Shown: piece by piece, positions 1 through 9,708 of the stretch | Position numbering within the stretch: position 1 is the stretch's first letter | Layout of the letters: each line of letters begins with the position of its first letter | DNA from: Oscillospiraceae bacterium | Lineage (GTDB): Bacteria > Bacillota > Clostridia > Oscillospirales > Oscillospiraceae | NCBI GenBank assembly: GCA_017519975.1 | Contig: JAFWRM010000029.1 | Span: 1-64,000 of the forward strand | Length of the DNA: 64,000 nucleotides | Direction: 5' to 3' | The notes under the pieces: generated by a model | What the model saw: the letters and a program-made list of their open reading frames with translations, nothing else | The model's database searches: none | Told to the model about the DNA's origin: nothing | Translations under genes and position numbers: made by a program

Positions 1-2
1 CG

Positions 3-122
3 TTTAATGACTACAAGAAGCAGCTCCTTGACTGGCAATACAAGTACAACAAGTTCCCAATGAGGCCTTTGAATTGGCGCTCTCCCAAAGACGTCCTTTT
101 TTCTTTTCCTAACTGTAAATGA
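3..122 (+). CDS. C-terminal fragment of an integrase-type DDE transposase (5' end outside window)
   Basis: An open frame enters from the left edge and ends at TGA 120-122, giving 39 residues. The visible tail has a Trp-x2-Tyr-x-Tyr-Asn stretch, then an Arg-Pro-Leu-Asn-Trp and a Ser-Pro-Lys-Asp. This resembles the end of the rve/integrase-core domain of IS481- or IS3-like transposases, where YN-x-RPH-x2-L-x3-SP is usual. The catalytic DDE residues lie outside the window, so it cannot be told whether the element is intact. The family call rests on this short tail only. Confidence 0.55.
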   Translation, partial: FNDYKKQLLDWQYKYNKFPMRPLNWRSPKDVLFSFPNCK

Positions 123-169
123 TGTTTGACAAACCTACACGGATCTGTTTCTTTATGCACCGGCTTCAT

Positions 170-198
170 TTGACGGAGGGCAGTAATGATGTTATAAT
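170..198 (+). promoter_or_regulatory. Sigma-A-type promoter for the MFS gene
   Basis: TTGACG at 170-175 is followed after 17 bases by a perfect TATAAT at 193-198. The predicted start of transcription is near 205, about 23 bases before the MFS start codon. Confidence 0.65.
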
Positions 199-227
199 CC
201 CCACAATGATTATGATTGGGTGATTAT

Positions 228-1454
228 ATGGCTGATTCGGAAGCACTCGCCGGGAAAAAAGCATCGATCTGGAACCGCAATTTCATATGTGTACTGCTTG
301 CAAATGCCGGACTCGCAATGTCTCATAACGCCGTGAATCCATTGGTATCCTCATATGCCACGCTGCTTGGTGCGGCTCCGACCGTTATGGGAATACTGAC
401 CGGCATGTTTTTCGGTGTTGCACTTGCCATGCGTCCCTTTGCCGGGCCGATTACCACAAGAATCAATCATCGTCGTCTTATGATCTTTGTGTTCTATCTC
501 GGCTGCTTCGTCAATATCGGATATGCTCTGTTTCACAGTTTTGTTCCCTTTATCATCTTCCGTGTTTTTCATGGGATCCAGTATTCACTGATCGGTTCAC
601 TCTGTTTTACCATTGCCGGCGACAGTCTTCCCAAGGAGAAGATGGCTTCAGGGCTTGGCATTTTTGGAGCAGGAGGAGCCATTACTTCGGCCATTGCGCC
701 TTCTATCGGCATCTGGCTTCGCGATTACGGTGCGAGCGTCAAAGGCGACCACTTCGGCTATACCCTTGTTTTTCTTCTTGGCGCGTTGATCCTTCTTCTC
801 GCCGTCATCCCGTCGGCTCTCCTGGTCAAAAAGGATCCCATTGAACGTGACAAGGCGGCAATGGGCAAATGGTATACACAGATCGCCACGAAACATGCGA
901 TCGCTCCGACCATAGTTATTTTTCTGCTGATCACCGCATATTCTCTCTACTCCAGTTATATGGTTCCCTTCGGGGCGGAGGCTGGGATTCCTGAGATCGG
1001 AGCGTTCTTTACCGTCCTTTCCATCTGCATGCTTCTGTCGAGACCTCTGAGCGGACCTCTTACGGATCGGCTGGGGCTTCGCAGAGTTCTTCTTCCTGCG
1101 ATCCTGATTTTTGCCGCTTCCTTCATTATCGTGGGAAGCGCAGCGACAAAGTTTGTTGTATTTCTTGGCGCCGTCGTCGCCGCTCTTGGCTACGGATCGG
1201 CCAATCCTGCGGTACAGAGCATGTGCATCCAGTGTGAAACACCCGCAAGACGTTCGATCGCCAGCAATACGCTGTATATCGGCATCGATCTCGGTTATTT
1301 TCTTGGTCCCATTCTGGGCGGAGTTATCAAGGAATACGCTTCTTATCGGCAGGTCATAACGATCGGCGTTATTCCCGCTCTGCTCGCAGGAACGGCGTTT
1401 CTTATCAGTTACCGGTCGTTTCATCGCCGACAGGTGTACCTTGATTCCCTTTGA
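228..1454 (+). CDS. MFS transporter, 12 membrane segments, substrate unknown
   Basis: A 408-residue hydrophobic protein with about twelve predicted membrane helices, the normal size of a major facilitator. The first helix holds the MSHNAVNPLVSSYATLLGA stretch typical of drug or sugar MFS proteins. A basic loop between helices 2 and 3 (FAGPITTRINHRR) and a repeat of it in the second half (LSGPLTDRLGLRR) match the MFS loop motif. The start is placed at ATG 228 because GGGTG lies just upstream; a TTG at 216 is in frame but has no SD. It has its own promoter at 170-198 and a terminator at 1469-1507, so it is probably transcribed alone. Proton-coupled export is the family norm, but the substrate cannot be read from the sequence. 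Confidence 0.88.
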   Translation: MADSEALAGKKASIWNRNFICVLLANAGLAMSHNAVNPLVSSYATLLGAAPTVMGILTGMFFGVALAMRPFAGPITTRINHRRLMIFVFYLGCFVNIGYALFHSFVPFIIFRVFHGIQYSLIGSLCFTIAGDSLPKEKMASGLGIFGAGGAITSAIAPSIGIWLRDYGASVKGDHFGYTLVFLLGALILLLAVIPSALLVKKDPIERDKAAMGKWYTQIATKHAIAPTIVIFLLITAYSLYSSYMVPFGAEAGIPEIGAFFTVLSICMLLSRPLSGPLTDRLGLRRVLLPAILIFAASFIIVGSAATKFVVFLGAVVAALGYGSANPAVQSMCIQCETPARRSIASNTLYIGIDLGYFLGPILGGVIKEYASYRQVITIGVIPALLAGTAFLISYRSFHRRQVYLDSL

Positions 1455-1468
1455 ATCATCTCAACAGG

Positions 1469-1507
1469 AAGGAGAAGCCGCTGCAGACGGCCTCTCCTTT
1501 TCATTTA
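1469..1507 (+). terminator. Rho-independent terminator after the MFS gene
   Basis: Arms 1469-1480 and 1488-1499 pair over 11 of 12 positions around a 7-base loop and are followed by TTCATTTA. Confidence 0.6.
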
Positions 1508-1554
1508 TGTCAGTTTCTTCCCGGATCATATGACGGCAGCAGGAGGGTCACAGC

Positions 1555-2424
1555 GTGAATACGATCAGAGAGAATGCATATGCCAAACTGAATCTGTCTC
1601 TGGACGTCACAGGAAAACGAGAAGACGGGTTTCATGACATGGAAATGGTTTTTCAGCTGATATCACTGAAAGACGACATTACGATCCAGATACAGAAGGG
1701 TGAGGGGATCCGCGTTCGCTCTACGATGAAATACCTTTCAGACGGACCGGACAACATAGCCTATCGCTGCGCGGAGAGATTCTTCGCGGATTCTGGCCTT
1801 CATGGATGGGAGGTCAAAATCCTTCTGAACAAAAATATTCCTGTCGGCAGCGGAATGGGAGGCGGAAGTGCAGACGGCGCGGCCGTCCTTCGTGCCCTGA
1901 ACCGATATTTTGGCGATCCGCTTACCTTTGATTCCCTGCTGAGCACTGCTGCTTCCATCGGGGCGGATATCCCATTCTGCCTGTTGGGCGGCACCGCTCT
2001 CGCACATGGCAAGGGCGAAATACTGACCTCGTTGCCTCCGCTGACCCAATGCGGTTTTGCGGTAGTCAAACCTTCGTTCTCCGTATCCACGCCCGAACTG
2101 TTTCATAAATTGGACAACATTCGTATTATGCTTCATCCGGATACGGAAGGTCTGGTCCGCGCGATCCGGCTGGGAAGCATTCCGGAAACAGGCAGACGTC
2201 TGTTTAACGTATTTGAAGAAGTTCTTGGAAGAGAGAAGGAAACAGTTGACGACATCAAAACCGCGCTTTTCGACGCAGGCGCCATCGGTGCGGCGATGAC
2301 AGGGACAGGGTCCGCTGTGTTCGGTATATTCCCGGACGGTGATTCCACGGACGACGCAGCCAGAAAGCTATCCGAAAAATGGCCCTTCTGCCGATCCGTG
2401 CGCCCGGTATCTTCTTTCGTATAA
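1555..2424 (+). CDS. ispE: 4-diphosphocytidyl-2-C-methyl-D-erythritol kinase
   Basis: IspE phosphorylates CDP-methylerythritol on its 2-hydroxyl with ATP, the fourth step of the non-mevalonate isoprenoid pathway, in the cytoplasm. The 289-residue protein is full length. The N-terminus AYAKLNLSLDV carries the substrate-binding Lys-Asn. The GHMP-kinase ATP loop is PVGSGMGGGSADGAA near residue 95-110, and the C-terminal MTGTGSAVFG is the third GHMP motif. Translation starts at GTG 1555 behind AGGAGGG. It lies 52 bases upstream of addB on the same strand, so the two may share a transcript. Confidence 0.95.
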   Translation: MNTIRENAYAKLNLSLDVTGKREDGFHDMEMVFQLISLKDDITIQIQKGEGIRVRSTMKYLSDGPDNIAYRCAERFFADSGLHGWEVKILLNKNIPVGSGMGGGSADGAAVLRALNRYFGDPLTFDSLLSTAASIGADIPFCLLGGTALAHGKGEILTSLPPLTQCGFAVVKPSFSVSTPELFHKLDNIRIMLHPDTEGLVRAIRLGSIPETGRRLFNVFEEVLGREKETVDDIKTALFDAGAIGAAMTGTGSAVFGIFPDGDSTDDAARKLSEKWPFCRSVRPVSSFV

Positions 2425-2476
2425 GCGGCTTCTGTTCCACAGCTTATTCTGTCATCAGAAACTGACGAGGGTATAT

Positions 2477-5400
2477 ATGAGCGAACTGAGAATTGTCACC
2501 GGTCGCAGCGGATCGGGAAAAACATCATTTATATTCAATGAAATGAAAAAGCGTGTGGATGCGGGCGAGACCGGACTGATCCTTCTTGTTCCCGATCAGT
2601 TTTCACATGAAGCAGAAAGACTGCTGTGCGAATCCTGCGGTGACCGTGCGTCTCTATGTGCGGAAGTTCTCAGCTTTCCCCGGTTGTATTTCCGTCTTGT
2701 CTCGGAGCTCGGCGGTGCCGCACGTGAATACATCGACAGGGCGGGAAAGCTCCTTGTCATGAGACGGGCCGCCGCTCTGGCGGATTCCATGAACGGGAAC
2801 GTCTCCGCTCATTCACGGCAAACGGATCACCTTCTGTCTCTCCTTGATACAGCCACAGACTGCACGAGCTCGCGGATCCGTCCCGAGCGTCTGTATGCGC
2901 TTTCCGACCGCACCGAGGGAACGCTGAACGGCAAGCTCCGTTATCTTGCCTCCGTTCTGGAGATCTACAACGGTCTTATCCGGCAGGATCTTCACGATCC
3001 CGACGAGATCCTTGACAGATTGTGCGAACTGATCCCGCATTCGGAGAGGATCGCCGCTTCTCGCATCTGGGTCGATGGGTTTCGTGATTTCTCTGTCCAG
3101 CAGTATGCTGTTCTGGAGCAGCTGCTCGCTATTGCCCGATCCTTCACTGTCTCATTGACGCTGGATGTGGAAGCGGATGACACGCTGGTCTTCCACACGT
3201 CAGCTTCAACAAAAGAACATCTCACTGAGATCGCCGCGAAATCGGGGGCCTCCGTCGATCATATCGTGTGTCAGCGCGAAGAGAATCCAAGGTCCCCGGA
3301 GATGCAGCATCTGGAAAGGCACTGCTTTACCGACCGACCGGAAGTATACGGTGCGACGGACAGGATCCGTCTCTGGAGATTCCACCGGGATCGCGACCAA
3401 TTTGAGGCCTGTGCCTCCTTCATTCTACAACATGTCCGTTCCGGCGCCAGATTCCGCGATATCGCGGTGGCTGTCGGAAATCTGGGGGACAAAGAACCTC
3501 TGTTCCGCTCGGTCATGGAAGAATATGGCATACCGGTTTACATAAATTCGAAGAAGGATATCATGAAATATCCTCCCACGGCAGTCCTGCTGGCTTCTCT
3601 GAACGTTCTTCTGCGCTGCTGGGAGTCCGAAGCCGTCTTTGCCTACCTGAAGAGCGGCTATGCGGATATCTCGGCAGACGAATGCGACATTCTCGAGAAT
3701 TATGCGTTCACATGGGGGATCAGCGGCAGGAAATGGACCTCGGACAAAGCCTGGGATATGCCTCCGGACGGTTTTGCCGGTTCCTCTGACGGAAAGGCCC
3801 TCCGGTTGCTCAACGATATCCGCCGCCGGGCCTGTTCTCCTTTGATGCGCCTTGAGCGGGACATGCGTTCCTCTCAGAGCGGTGCGGAGAGGATACGCGC
3901 ACTTTTCCGTTTCTCCGATGAGATCGGCCTGTACAGGAAGACAGAGGAACTTGCCGACTATCTACGCAAGAAAGGGGAGGAGCACTCCGCTGAAGAGTTC
4001 CTGGCCGCGTGCGAGATCCTCACGGTGGCTGCGGAACAGTTCCTCCTCGCCGCCGGGGATTCCAGCTGCGAGCTGCAGGAATTCGCTCAGCTTTGGACCG
4101 CTCTTCTGGAACAGTATGATTTCGGGTTTATCCCCGATACCACGGATCGCGTATGCGCGGGAGATATTTCCCGCCTCCGGAGAAGGGGCATCCGGCATCT
4201 GTTCGTACTTGGTGCGTCCGACGACGTGCTGCCTTCGTTCCCGGCGGAGCGGGGCATCTTTTCAGACGAGGAAAGGGAAGTGCTTTCCAGGATTGACTCT
4301 GTTTTTTCTCCTCCCATCGACGAAAGGCTCTCCGTCGGTCAGGCCGACGCCTACGATCTTCTCACACAGTCATCCGACAGTCTGACGCTGTCGTTTTCCG
4401 AGGAGAGCGGAAATGTTCTCTCAAGATATTTTTCCGTCCTCAGCGATATGTTCTCAGTACCCCTGCAGACACCCGAACGCAGTCGCTGCAGGCTGTCGGC
4501 GCCGGGGCCTTCTCTTTCACTCGCTCTCACAGGTCCGACGGTCGATCCCTTCGCAGTTGCTGCCAGGCAGTACTGGCAGGGGACAGAGGAATATGACCGG
4601 ATGCACGCTGCGATCGCCGGGGCCGGCCGTCTCCGGGAAAGGAGCCTCAGTGCAGCGTCCGCGCACAGGCTTTACGGGAACGAAGCCGTCCTTTCCGCGA
4701 CAAGGCTGGAGCAGTATGCCGACTGTCCCTTTTCCTATTTCCTCAGATACGGCATGAAACTGGTCCAGCGGAAGCAGGCGGACCTTTCACCCATGCTTTT
4801 CGGCTCGCTGTATCACAGGGTAATGGAGAACACCACATCGGAAATACTGAAAGCAGGCGGGTTCCGGAGCGTTTCCCCGGAGGACTGTCTGCGGATCGCG
4901 GAGAAGCACATCAGAGACTGTCTGTCATCCGTCAATACTCTGGCAGATGACAATGCACGCCTTCACTTCCTGCTGGGCAGAACGTCCGAAGATATTCTTT
5001 CTTCCGTCCAGGAACTTTCCGAAGAGATGCGGTCAAGCCGTTTCGTTCCTCTCGCATTTGAAATGGAATTCTCTCCCCAGGGGACGTTTCCTCCCTATGA
5101 TATTATTTCCGGATCCGGCCGTATCTCCGTACAGGGAAAGATCGACCGTGTCGACAGCTGGGAAAAAGACGGGAAGCTGTTTCTCCGAATCGTCGATTAC
5201 AAGACAGGGAGCACAGCGTTCCGGCTGAGCGATGTCGTATACGGCCGAAACATGCAGATGCTGATCTATCTGTTTGCACTGAAAAAGTACGGCTCATCAG
5301 TATATGGGAAACCGGTCGTTACCGCCGGAATCCTCTATGACTGTTCCCAGGATGCCTTTATCGACGCCTTTCCTGACATCTCTGATGAAGAACGGGAGAA

Positions 5401-5779
5401 AAAACTGCTGGCAAAACGGCGGCACACCGGTCTGGTCCTTGCAGACCTCGACGTATGCCGTGCGATGGACACGAACGATCCTCCCGTCTATCTTCCCGTG
5501 ACTGTCCGAAAGGACGGTTCTCTGGACGAAAAATCAACTTATACAGAGCGTCGGGAAGAGCTTCTGAACCGATACGTCGACCGACGCATCGCCGACTGCT
5601 GCAGCGGGATACTCTCAGGCAACATACGTGCGCTCCGCAGAGAGCCTCAGGGAAAAGGGCGCTGCCAGTGGTGCGAATACCGTTCCATATGCAGTCCGGA
5701 CAGGCAGCCGCTGTCTGTGCAGCCGGCACTGAGCGACGAGGAAAGCTGGATACTGATTGAGGGAGGCGACGCACGCTGA
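2477..5779 (+). CDS. addB: ATP-dependent helicase/nuclease subunit B (AddB)
   Basis: AddB is the partner of AddA in the Chi-regulated double-strand-break resection enzyme of Firmicutes. The 1100-residue protein starts with a helicase-like P-loop, GRSGSGKT at residues 9-16. The C-terminal PD-(D/E)xK nuclease shows the GSLYHRVME helix and the catalytic VDYK at 906-909. Four cysteines, C750, C1063, C1066 and C1072, are placed as in the AddB iron-sulfur cluster that clamps the nuclease domain. ATG 2477 is chosen because GAGG lies just before it; the frame stays open upstream into ispE, but those codons do not look like AddB. The stop overlaps the start region of addA. Confidence 0.95.
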   Translation: MSELRIVTGRSGSGKTSFIFNEMKKRVDAGETGLILLVPDQFSHEAERLLCESCGDRASLCAEVLSFPRLYFRLVSELGGAAREYIDRAGKLLVMRRAAALADSMNGNVSAHSRQTDHLLSLLDTATDCTSSRIRPERLYALSDRTEGTLNGKLRYLASVLEIYNGLIRQDLHDPDEILDRLCELIPHSERIAASRIWVDGFRDFSVQQYAVLEQLLAIARSFTVSLTLDVEADDTLVFHTSASTKEHLTEIAAKSGASVDHIVCQREENPRSPEMQHLERHCFTDRPEVYGATDRIRLWRFHRDRDQFEACASFILQHVRSGARFRDIAVAVGNLGDKEPLFRSVMEEYGIPVYINSKKDIMKYPPTAVLLASLNVLLRCWESEAVFAYLKSGYADISADECDILENYAFTWGISGRKWTSDKAWDMPPDGFAGSSDGKALRLLNDIRRRACSPLMRLERDMRSSQSGAERIRALFRFSDEIGLYRKTEELADYLRKKGEEHSAEEFLAACEILTVAAEQFLLAAGDSSCELQEFAQLWTALLEQYDFGFIPDTTDRVCAGDISRLRRRGIRHLFVLGASDDVLPSFPAERGIFSDEEREVLSRIDSVFSPPIDERLSVGQADAYDLLTQSSDSLTLSFSEESGNVLSRYFSVLSDMFSVPLQTPERSRCRLSAPGPSLSLALTGPTVDPFAVAARQYWQGTEEYDRMHAAIAGAGRLRERSLSAASAHRLYGNEAVLSATRLEQYADCPFSYFLRYGMKLVQRKQADLSPMLFGSLYHRVMENTTSEILKAGGFRSVSPEDCLRIAEKHIRDCLSSVNTLADDNARLHFLLGRTSEDILSSVQELSEEMRSSRFVPLAFEMEFSPQGTFPPYDIISGSGRISVQGKIDRVDSWEKDGKLFLRIVDYKTGSTAFRLSDVVYGRNMQMLIYLFALKKYGSSVYGKPVVTAGILYDCSQDAFIDAFPDISDEEREKKLLAKRRHTGLVLADLDVCRAMDTNDPPVYLPVTVRKDGSLDEKSTYTERREELLNRYVDRRIADCCSGILSGNIRALRREPQGKGRCQWCEYRSICSPDRQPLSVQPALSDEESWILIEGGDAR

Positions 5780-8700
5780 AACCCATACAACTGACTCCGG
5801 AGCAGCGTAAGGCCGTCCTTGTCTCCGGTCGGCCTCTGCTCATTTCTGCCGCGGCAGGTTCGGGGAAAACATTCGTTCTCGTGCAGCGTCTGATGGAACG
5901 GATCTGCAATCCCGATGCTCCTGCGGACATTACGGATTATCTGATCATCACATATACCAGAGCAGCAGCATCAGAGCTGAAAGCCAAGATCCAGGATGCT
6001 CTTTACAGCGCTATTTCCGATACTTCGATCCGGGATACCGGGCGGCTGCGCCATCTGAAACGGCAGACGCTGCTCATGCCGAAAGCCCATATAAGCACGA
6101 TCCACGGATTCTGTTCCGGTATCATAAGGGAACACTCAGATCTTCTCGGGATCCGCCGGGATTTTCGTCTCATCGAGTCCACAGAGGATACCGAGCTGAA
6201 GGAAAGCATTCTTGACAGGGTACTGGAGGACAGCTATGCAGGCTCGGATGACGATCCCGGGTTTCTGGATCTGACAAGGCAGCTTACGAACAGCACTTCA
6301 GACCGCAGGCTGAAGAAGACCGTTCTGGATATCCATGAAAACCTTCAGAGCATTCCTTTTCCCGAACGCTGGATTCAACGACAGCAGGATGCCTTAATTT
6401 CTGTGGAGACCTCTGGCTTCAGCGCGACTGGATGGGGGAGGAGTCTTCTAAACAGCAGCAGAAACGCCGCCCTCTGGAGCGCTGCGATACTGCATTCCGT
6501 CTGCCGGACGCTTTCGTCCGAACCGGATCCTCCGGTCAAATGGCTCGAGGCCCTGAACGCATGTGCCGTTCAGATTGAATCCTTCGCAGCCGCCTGCGTG
6601 CAGGGGCTGGACAATGCGGCCGCTGTTTCCGTACAGTTTCCAAGAGCGCCCCGTGGAGCCGATCACGACTACCCGTACCAAAAGGCTCTGATTGACTCCG
6701 TGAAGGCGATCTTCAGACAGGCAGCCTCGATCGTCCCCCAGCACGATGAGGATGCCGTCCGCGATCTTCTGACATCAGCGCCGGCGATCCAGTGCCTGTA
6801 CCGTCTTATTACCGATTTCCAGCGCAGATACTCGGAAGAGAAACTGCAGACCGGACGAATGACATATTCCGATCTTGAGCATCTTGCCCTGCGGCTGTTC
6901 TGTTCCGGAGAAGACGGCACGTTCTCAGACGTTGCACGCTCCGTTTCCCGCCGCTTCCGTGAAGTTCTGGTCGACGAGTATCAGGACATCAATCCTGTAC
7001 AGGAAATGATCGTACAGGCCGTTTCATGCAGCGGTGATCATCTGTTCTGTGTCGGCGACATGAAACAGTCCATCTACCGTTTTCGGCAGAGCGACGTGAG
7101 CATCTTCAAGAGAAAATACGATGAGTTCCCCGATTACGGCGGTCAGCAGGGGATAACCCCTGTCAGGATCCTCCTTTCACAGAATTTCCGTTCCTCGCGC
7201 GGGGTGGTCGACGGCATCAACTCCGTCTTTTCCGCCATCATGTCCGAGGAACTGGGGGACATCTCCTACGGTGAGTCTGAACGGCTCCGTCTGGGAAGAA
7301 AAAGTCCTGAAGGCCGCGAAGTATGCTGCGACCTGCTCATTCCTGATGCTCCGAATAACTGCAGCACCGATGAATACCGAAGAATCGAAGCGCTCTGTGT
7401 GGCTGCCGAAATCCGGCGTATGGTCACCGGCGGTGAGATGATCCGTGACGGAAGTCTGACCGACGACAACGGGGAGGAAAGGCTTCGTGCACTGAGGTAT
7501 GATGATTTCGCCGTCCTCTTCAGGTCTGCCGCTCAATCGGAAACATACTACAAGGAGGCTTTTGAAAGGTTCGATATCCCGTATAACAGTGTACGGCAGG
7601 ATCCCTGGTTCGATTCTGATGAGGTCGCGCTTCTGCTCGATTATCTGACGGTCATCAGCAATCCGCACCAGGACATTCCTCTCATGCATGTATTGACTTC
7701 ACCGCTGTACTGTTTTTCCTTCGATCTTCTCACAGATATCCGCATCTCGGACTCTGTCAATGATCTGTACTCCGCTGTACGGGCCTGCAGCAGCACATCC
7801 GAGGCCTGCCGATACTTCCTTGAACAGCTCGAGGAATTCCGACAGGCCTCCAGGTATATGACCACTGACAGCCTCCTGCGTCTCGTTCTGAAAAAGACAG
7901 ATGCCGCGATCCTTCTGGGGCAGGAGGAGGGAACCGCCGCAAGCGAGAATATAGAACATCTGCTGAGATTCACAGAGAACTTCGAGTCTCACAGCTATCA
8001 GGGGCTTTACCGATTCGATCTGCGCATCCGATATCTGCGGGAATCCGGAAGAGTACCGGACAGTGGGGGCCCTTCAGGAGGAGGCGGCGTCTCACTGATG
8101 ACGATCCATCGCTCCAAGGGGCTGGAATACCCGGTCGTATATATCGGTGACGCTCTGCACTCCTTTAACCAGAAGGACGAACAGGAGCCCATCCTGTTTC
8201 ACAGGGAACTCGGTGCGGGGATGTATGTTCTGGACGAAAAACGCAGGATCAGATATCCCTCAGCAGCACGCACTGCCATCAAGCAGCGTCTGAACAGGGA
8301 AATGATGTCTGAAGAGATGCGCATTCTCTATGTTGCCCTGACACGGGCAAAGGACCGTCTGATCGTCCCGGTCTGCCTCAGCAAATCTCAGACTCTGATC
8401 CGGAACGCCGGCCTTCTCGGCGGATTTCTTCTTGAAGCGCCGCTGCTCTCGTCCAGAAAGAGTTTTCAGGAATGGCTGCTGTCAGCTGTCCTGCAGGATC
8501 CACAGGTCCTCGGCGCTGTAGAAGATCCTGAATCTTCACTCTCAGGAACCTATCCATGGTCCGTAAGGCATGTCCCTGTACCGGACGGAACAGGGACAGT
8601 CTGTGCGGATGGTGTCCGGGCGTCTGCCGCCCAAGGGAATCTGCACACGATCGCAGACCTCCGCAAGGTCATGAGTTTCCAGTATCCGTACAGCTCGGAC

Positions 8701-9357
8701 TTCGGCATCCCCGCAAAAATCACAGCTACCGAACTGAAAGGGACGCCAGTTTCCGCCGAATGCATGGAGAATGCATCAGCAACACTCCGGCACAGGCCGA
8801 GTCTTCGCAGGCCTGATCTGGACGGGAAAAAGCATGTCCCTGACGGGAGGGAGAAGGGAACGGCCATGCACTGTGCCATGCAGTTCCTTGACTTTTCACG
8901 CTGCAGCTGTGCTGAATCGCTGGATGAAGAGATCGAACGTCTTGTACAAGGCGGCTTTCTTTCTCAGGCGCAGGCTCAGATGCTCGACCGGACGGCTATC
9001 GTACGGCTGTTTTCCGGTACGCTCGGAAAAAGAATTATCGCGGCCCATCCTGTCAACAGAGAATTCAAGTTCTCACTTCTTACTCCAGCGCATTTTCTTC
9101 TGGGCGGCGACTCCTCTGAGCAGGTTCTGTTTCAGGGGGCTGTCGACTGCTGGTGGGAGCATGACGGTGAAATCACTGTGATAGATTTTAAGACGGACCA
9201 TATAACGAACGCCACTCTCAAAGAGGTGACCGAGCGCTACCTCCGTCAGGTCGAACTGTATGCCTATGCCCTGGAACGTATCACAGGCTTGCCCGTAACG
9301 CATGCCTCGCTGTACTTCTTCTCCATTGGCAGAGAGGTCTCCGTCATTCAAAAATAA
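5776..9357 (+). CDS. addA: ATP-dependent helicase/nuclease subunit A (AddA), apparent CTG start
   Basis: AddA is the UvrD-like motor and 5' nuclease of the AddAB break-repair enzyme. From CTG 5776 the protein has 1193 residues, the normal length. The conserved LTPEQRKAV is followed by Walker A AAAGSGKT at 25-32. Later come VDEYQD (motif II), SIYRFRQSD (motif III), MTIHRSKGLEYPVV (motif V) and LYVALTRAKDRL (motif VI). The nuclease core is IDFKTD with D1137 and K1139. No ATG, GTG or TTG exists between the in-frame stop at 5758-5760 and the Walker A, so the first usual start codon, GTG 5881, would delete the ATP site. CTG 5776 has GGGAGG nine bases upstream and overlaps the addB stop (CTGA), suggesting translational coupling. 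Confidence 0.93.
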   Translation: MKPIQLTPEQRKAVLVSGRPLLISAAAGSGKTFVLVQRLMERICNPDAPADITDYLIITYTRAAASELKAKIQDALYSAISDTSIRDTGRLRHLKRQTLLMPKAHISTIHGFCSGIIREHSDLLGIRRDFRLIESTEDTELKESILDRVLEDSYAGSDDDPGFLDLTRQLTNSTSDRRLKKTVLDIHENLQSIPFPERWIQRQQDALISVETSGFSATGWGRSLLNSSRNAALWSAAILHSVCRTLSSEPDPPVKWLEALNACAVQIESFAAACVQGLDNAAAVSVQFPRAPRGADHDYPYQKALIDSVKAIFRQAASIVPQHDEDAVRDLLTSAPAIQCLYRLITDFQRRYSEEKLQTGRMTYSDLEHLALRLFCSGEDGTFSDVARSVSRRFREVLVDEYQDINPVQEMIVQAVSCSGDHLFCVGDMKQSIYRFRQSDVSIFKRKYDEFPDYGGQQGITPVRILLSQNFRSSRGVVDGINSVFSAIMSEELGDISYGESERLRLGRKSPEGREVCCDLLIPDAPNNCSTDEYRRIEALCVAAEIRRMVTGGEMIRDGSLTDDNGEERLRALRYDDFAVLFRSAAQSETYYKEAFERFDIPYNSVRQDPWFDSDEVALLLDYLTVISNPHQDIPLMHVLTSPLYCFSFDLLTDIRISDSVNDLYSAVRACSSTSEACRYFLEQLEEFRQASRYMTTDSLLRLVLKKTDAAILLGQEEGTAASENIEHLLRFTENFESHSYQGLYRFDLRIRYLRESGRVPDSGGPSGGGGVSLMTIHRSKGLEYPVVYIGDALHSFNQKDEQEPILFHRELGAGMYVLDEKRRIRYPSAARTAIKQRLNREMMSEEMRILYVALTRAKDRLIVPVCLSKSQTLIRNAGLLGGFLLEAPLLSSRKSFQEWLLSAVLQDPQVLGAVEDPESSLSGTYPWSVRHVPVPDGTGTVCADGVRASAAQGNLHTIADLRKVMSFQYPYSSDFGIPAKITATELKGTPVSAECMENASATLRHRPSLRRPDLDGKKHVPDGREKGTAMHCAMQFLDFSRCSCAESLDEEIERLVQGGFLSQAQAQMLDRTAIVRLFSGTLGKRIIAAHPVNREFKFSLLTPAHFLLGGDSSEQVLFQGAVDCWWEHDGEITVIDFKTDHITNATLKEVTERYLRQVELYAYALERITGLPVTHASLYFFSIGREVSVIQK

Positions 9358-9371
9358 TAATAAAATAATAG

Positions 9372-9400
9372 TTGCAAATTGTTTATCTCTGTGATAAAAT
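9372..9400 (+). promoter_or_regulatory. Promoter for rpmE
   Basis: TTGCAA at 9372-9377, a 17-base spacer, then TAAAAT at 9395-9400 preceded by TGA, which makes an extended -10. Confidence 0.6.
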
Positions 9401-9440
9401 AACTTTCGCTTTAGAACTAAACAGTAAAGAGGTGAGCGGA

Positions 9441-9641
9441 ATGAAGGAAGGAATCCATCCTAACTACGAGCAGACCACCATTCGGTGTGCTTGCGGCGAG
9501 GTTATTGAAACGGGCAGCACAAAGAAGGACATCAAGGTTGAGATCTGCTCCAAGTGTCACCCCTTCTATACAGGCAAGCAGAAGCTGGTCGATACCAGCG
9601 GCCGTGTTGACAAGTTCAACAAGAAGTTTGGCCTGAAATAA
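9441..9641 (+). CDS. rpmE: 50S ribosomal protein L31, zinc-binding type
   Basis: A 66-residue protein starting [11 protein letters not shown], the classic L31 opening. Cysteines occur as Cys-Ala-Cys and Cys-Ser-Lys-Cys, so this is the C+ (zinc-binding) form, and the tail [11 protein letters not shown] matches the family. ATG 9441 is chosen because GAGGTGAG precedes it; an earlier in-frame TTG adds residues not seen in L31. It has its own promoter and is followed by a hairpin before hflX. Confidence 0.96.
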   Translation: MKEGIHPNYEQTTIRCACGEVIETGSTKKDIKVEICSKCHPFYTGKQKLVDTSGRVDKFNKKFGLK

Positions 9642-9648
9642 TCAGCAG

Positions 9649-9677
9649 CGACCCGCATCGAGTTCCGGTGCGGGTCG
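9649..9677 (+). terminator. Hairpin between rpmE and hflX, possible attenuator
   Basis: A perfect 9-bp stem (9649-9657 with 9669-9677) in the gap. There is no clear T-tract, so it may only partly stop transcription or protect the rpmE message. Confidence 0.4.
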
Positions 9678-9708
9678 TGATCGTTATATGAGCGACAAGA
9701 GGAAAGAT

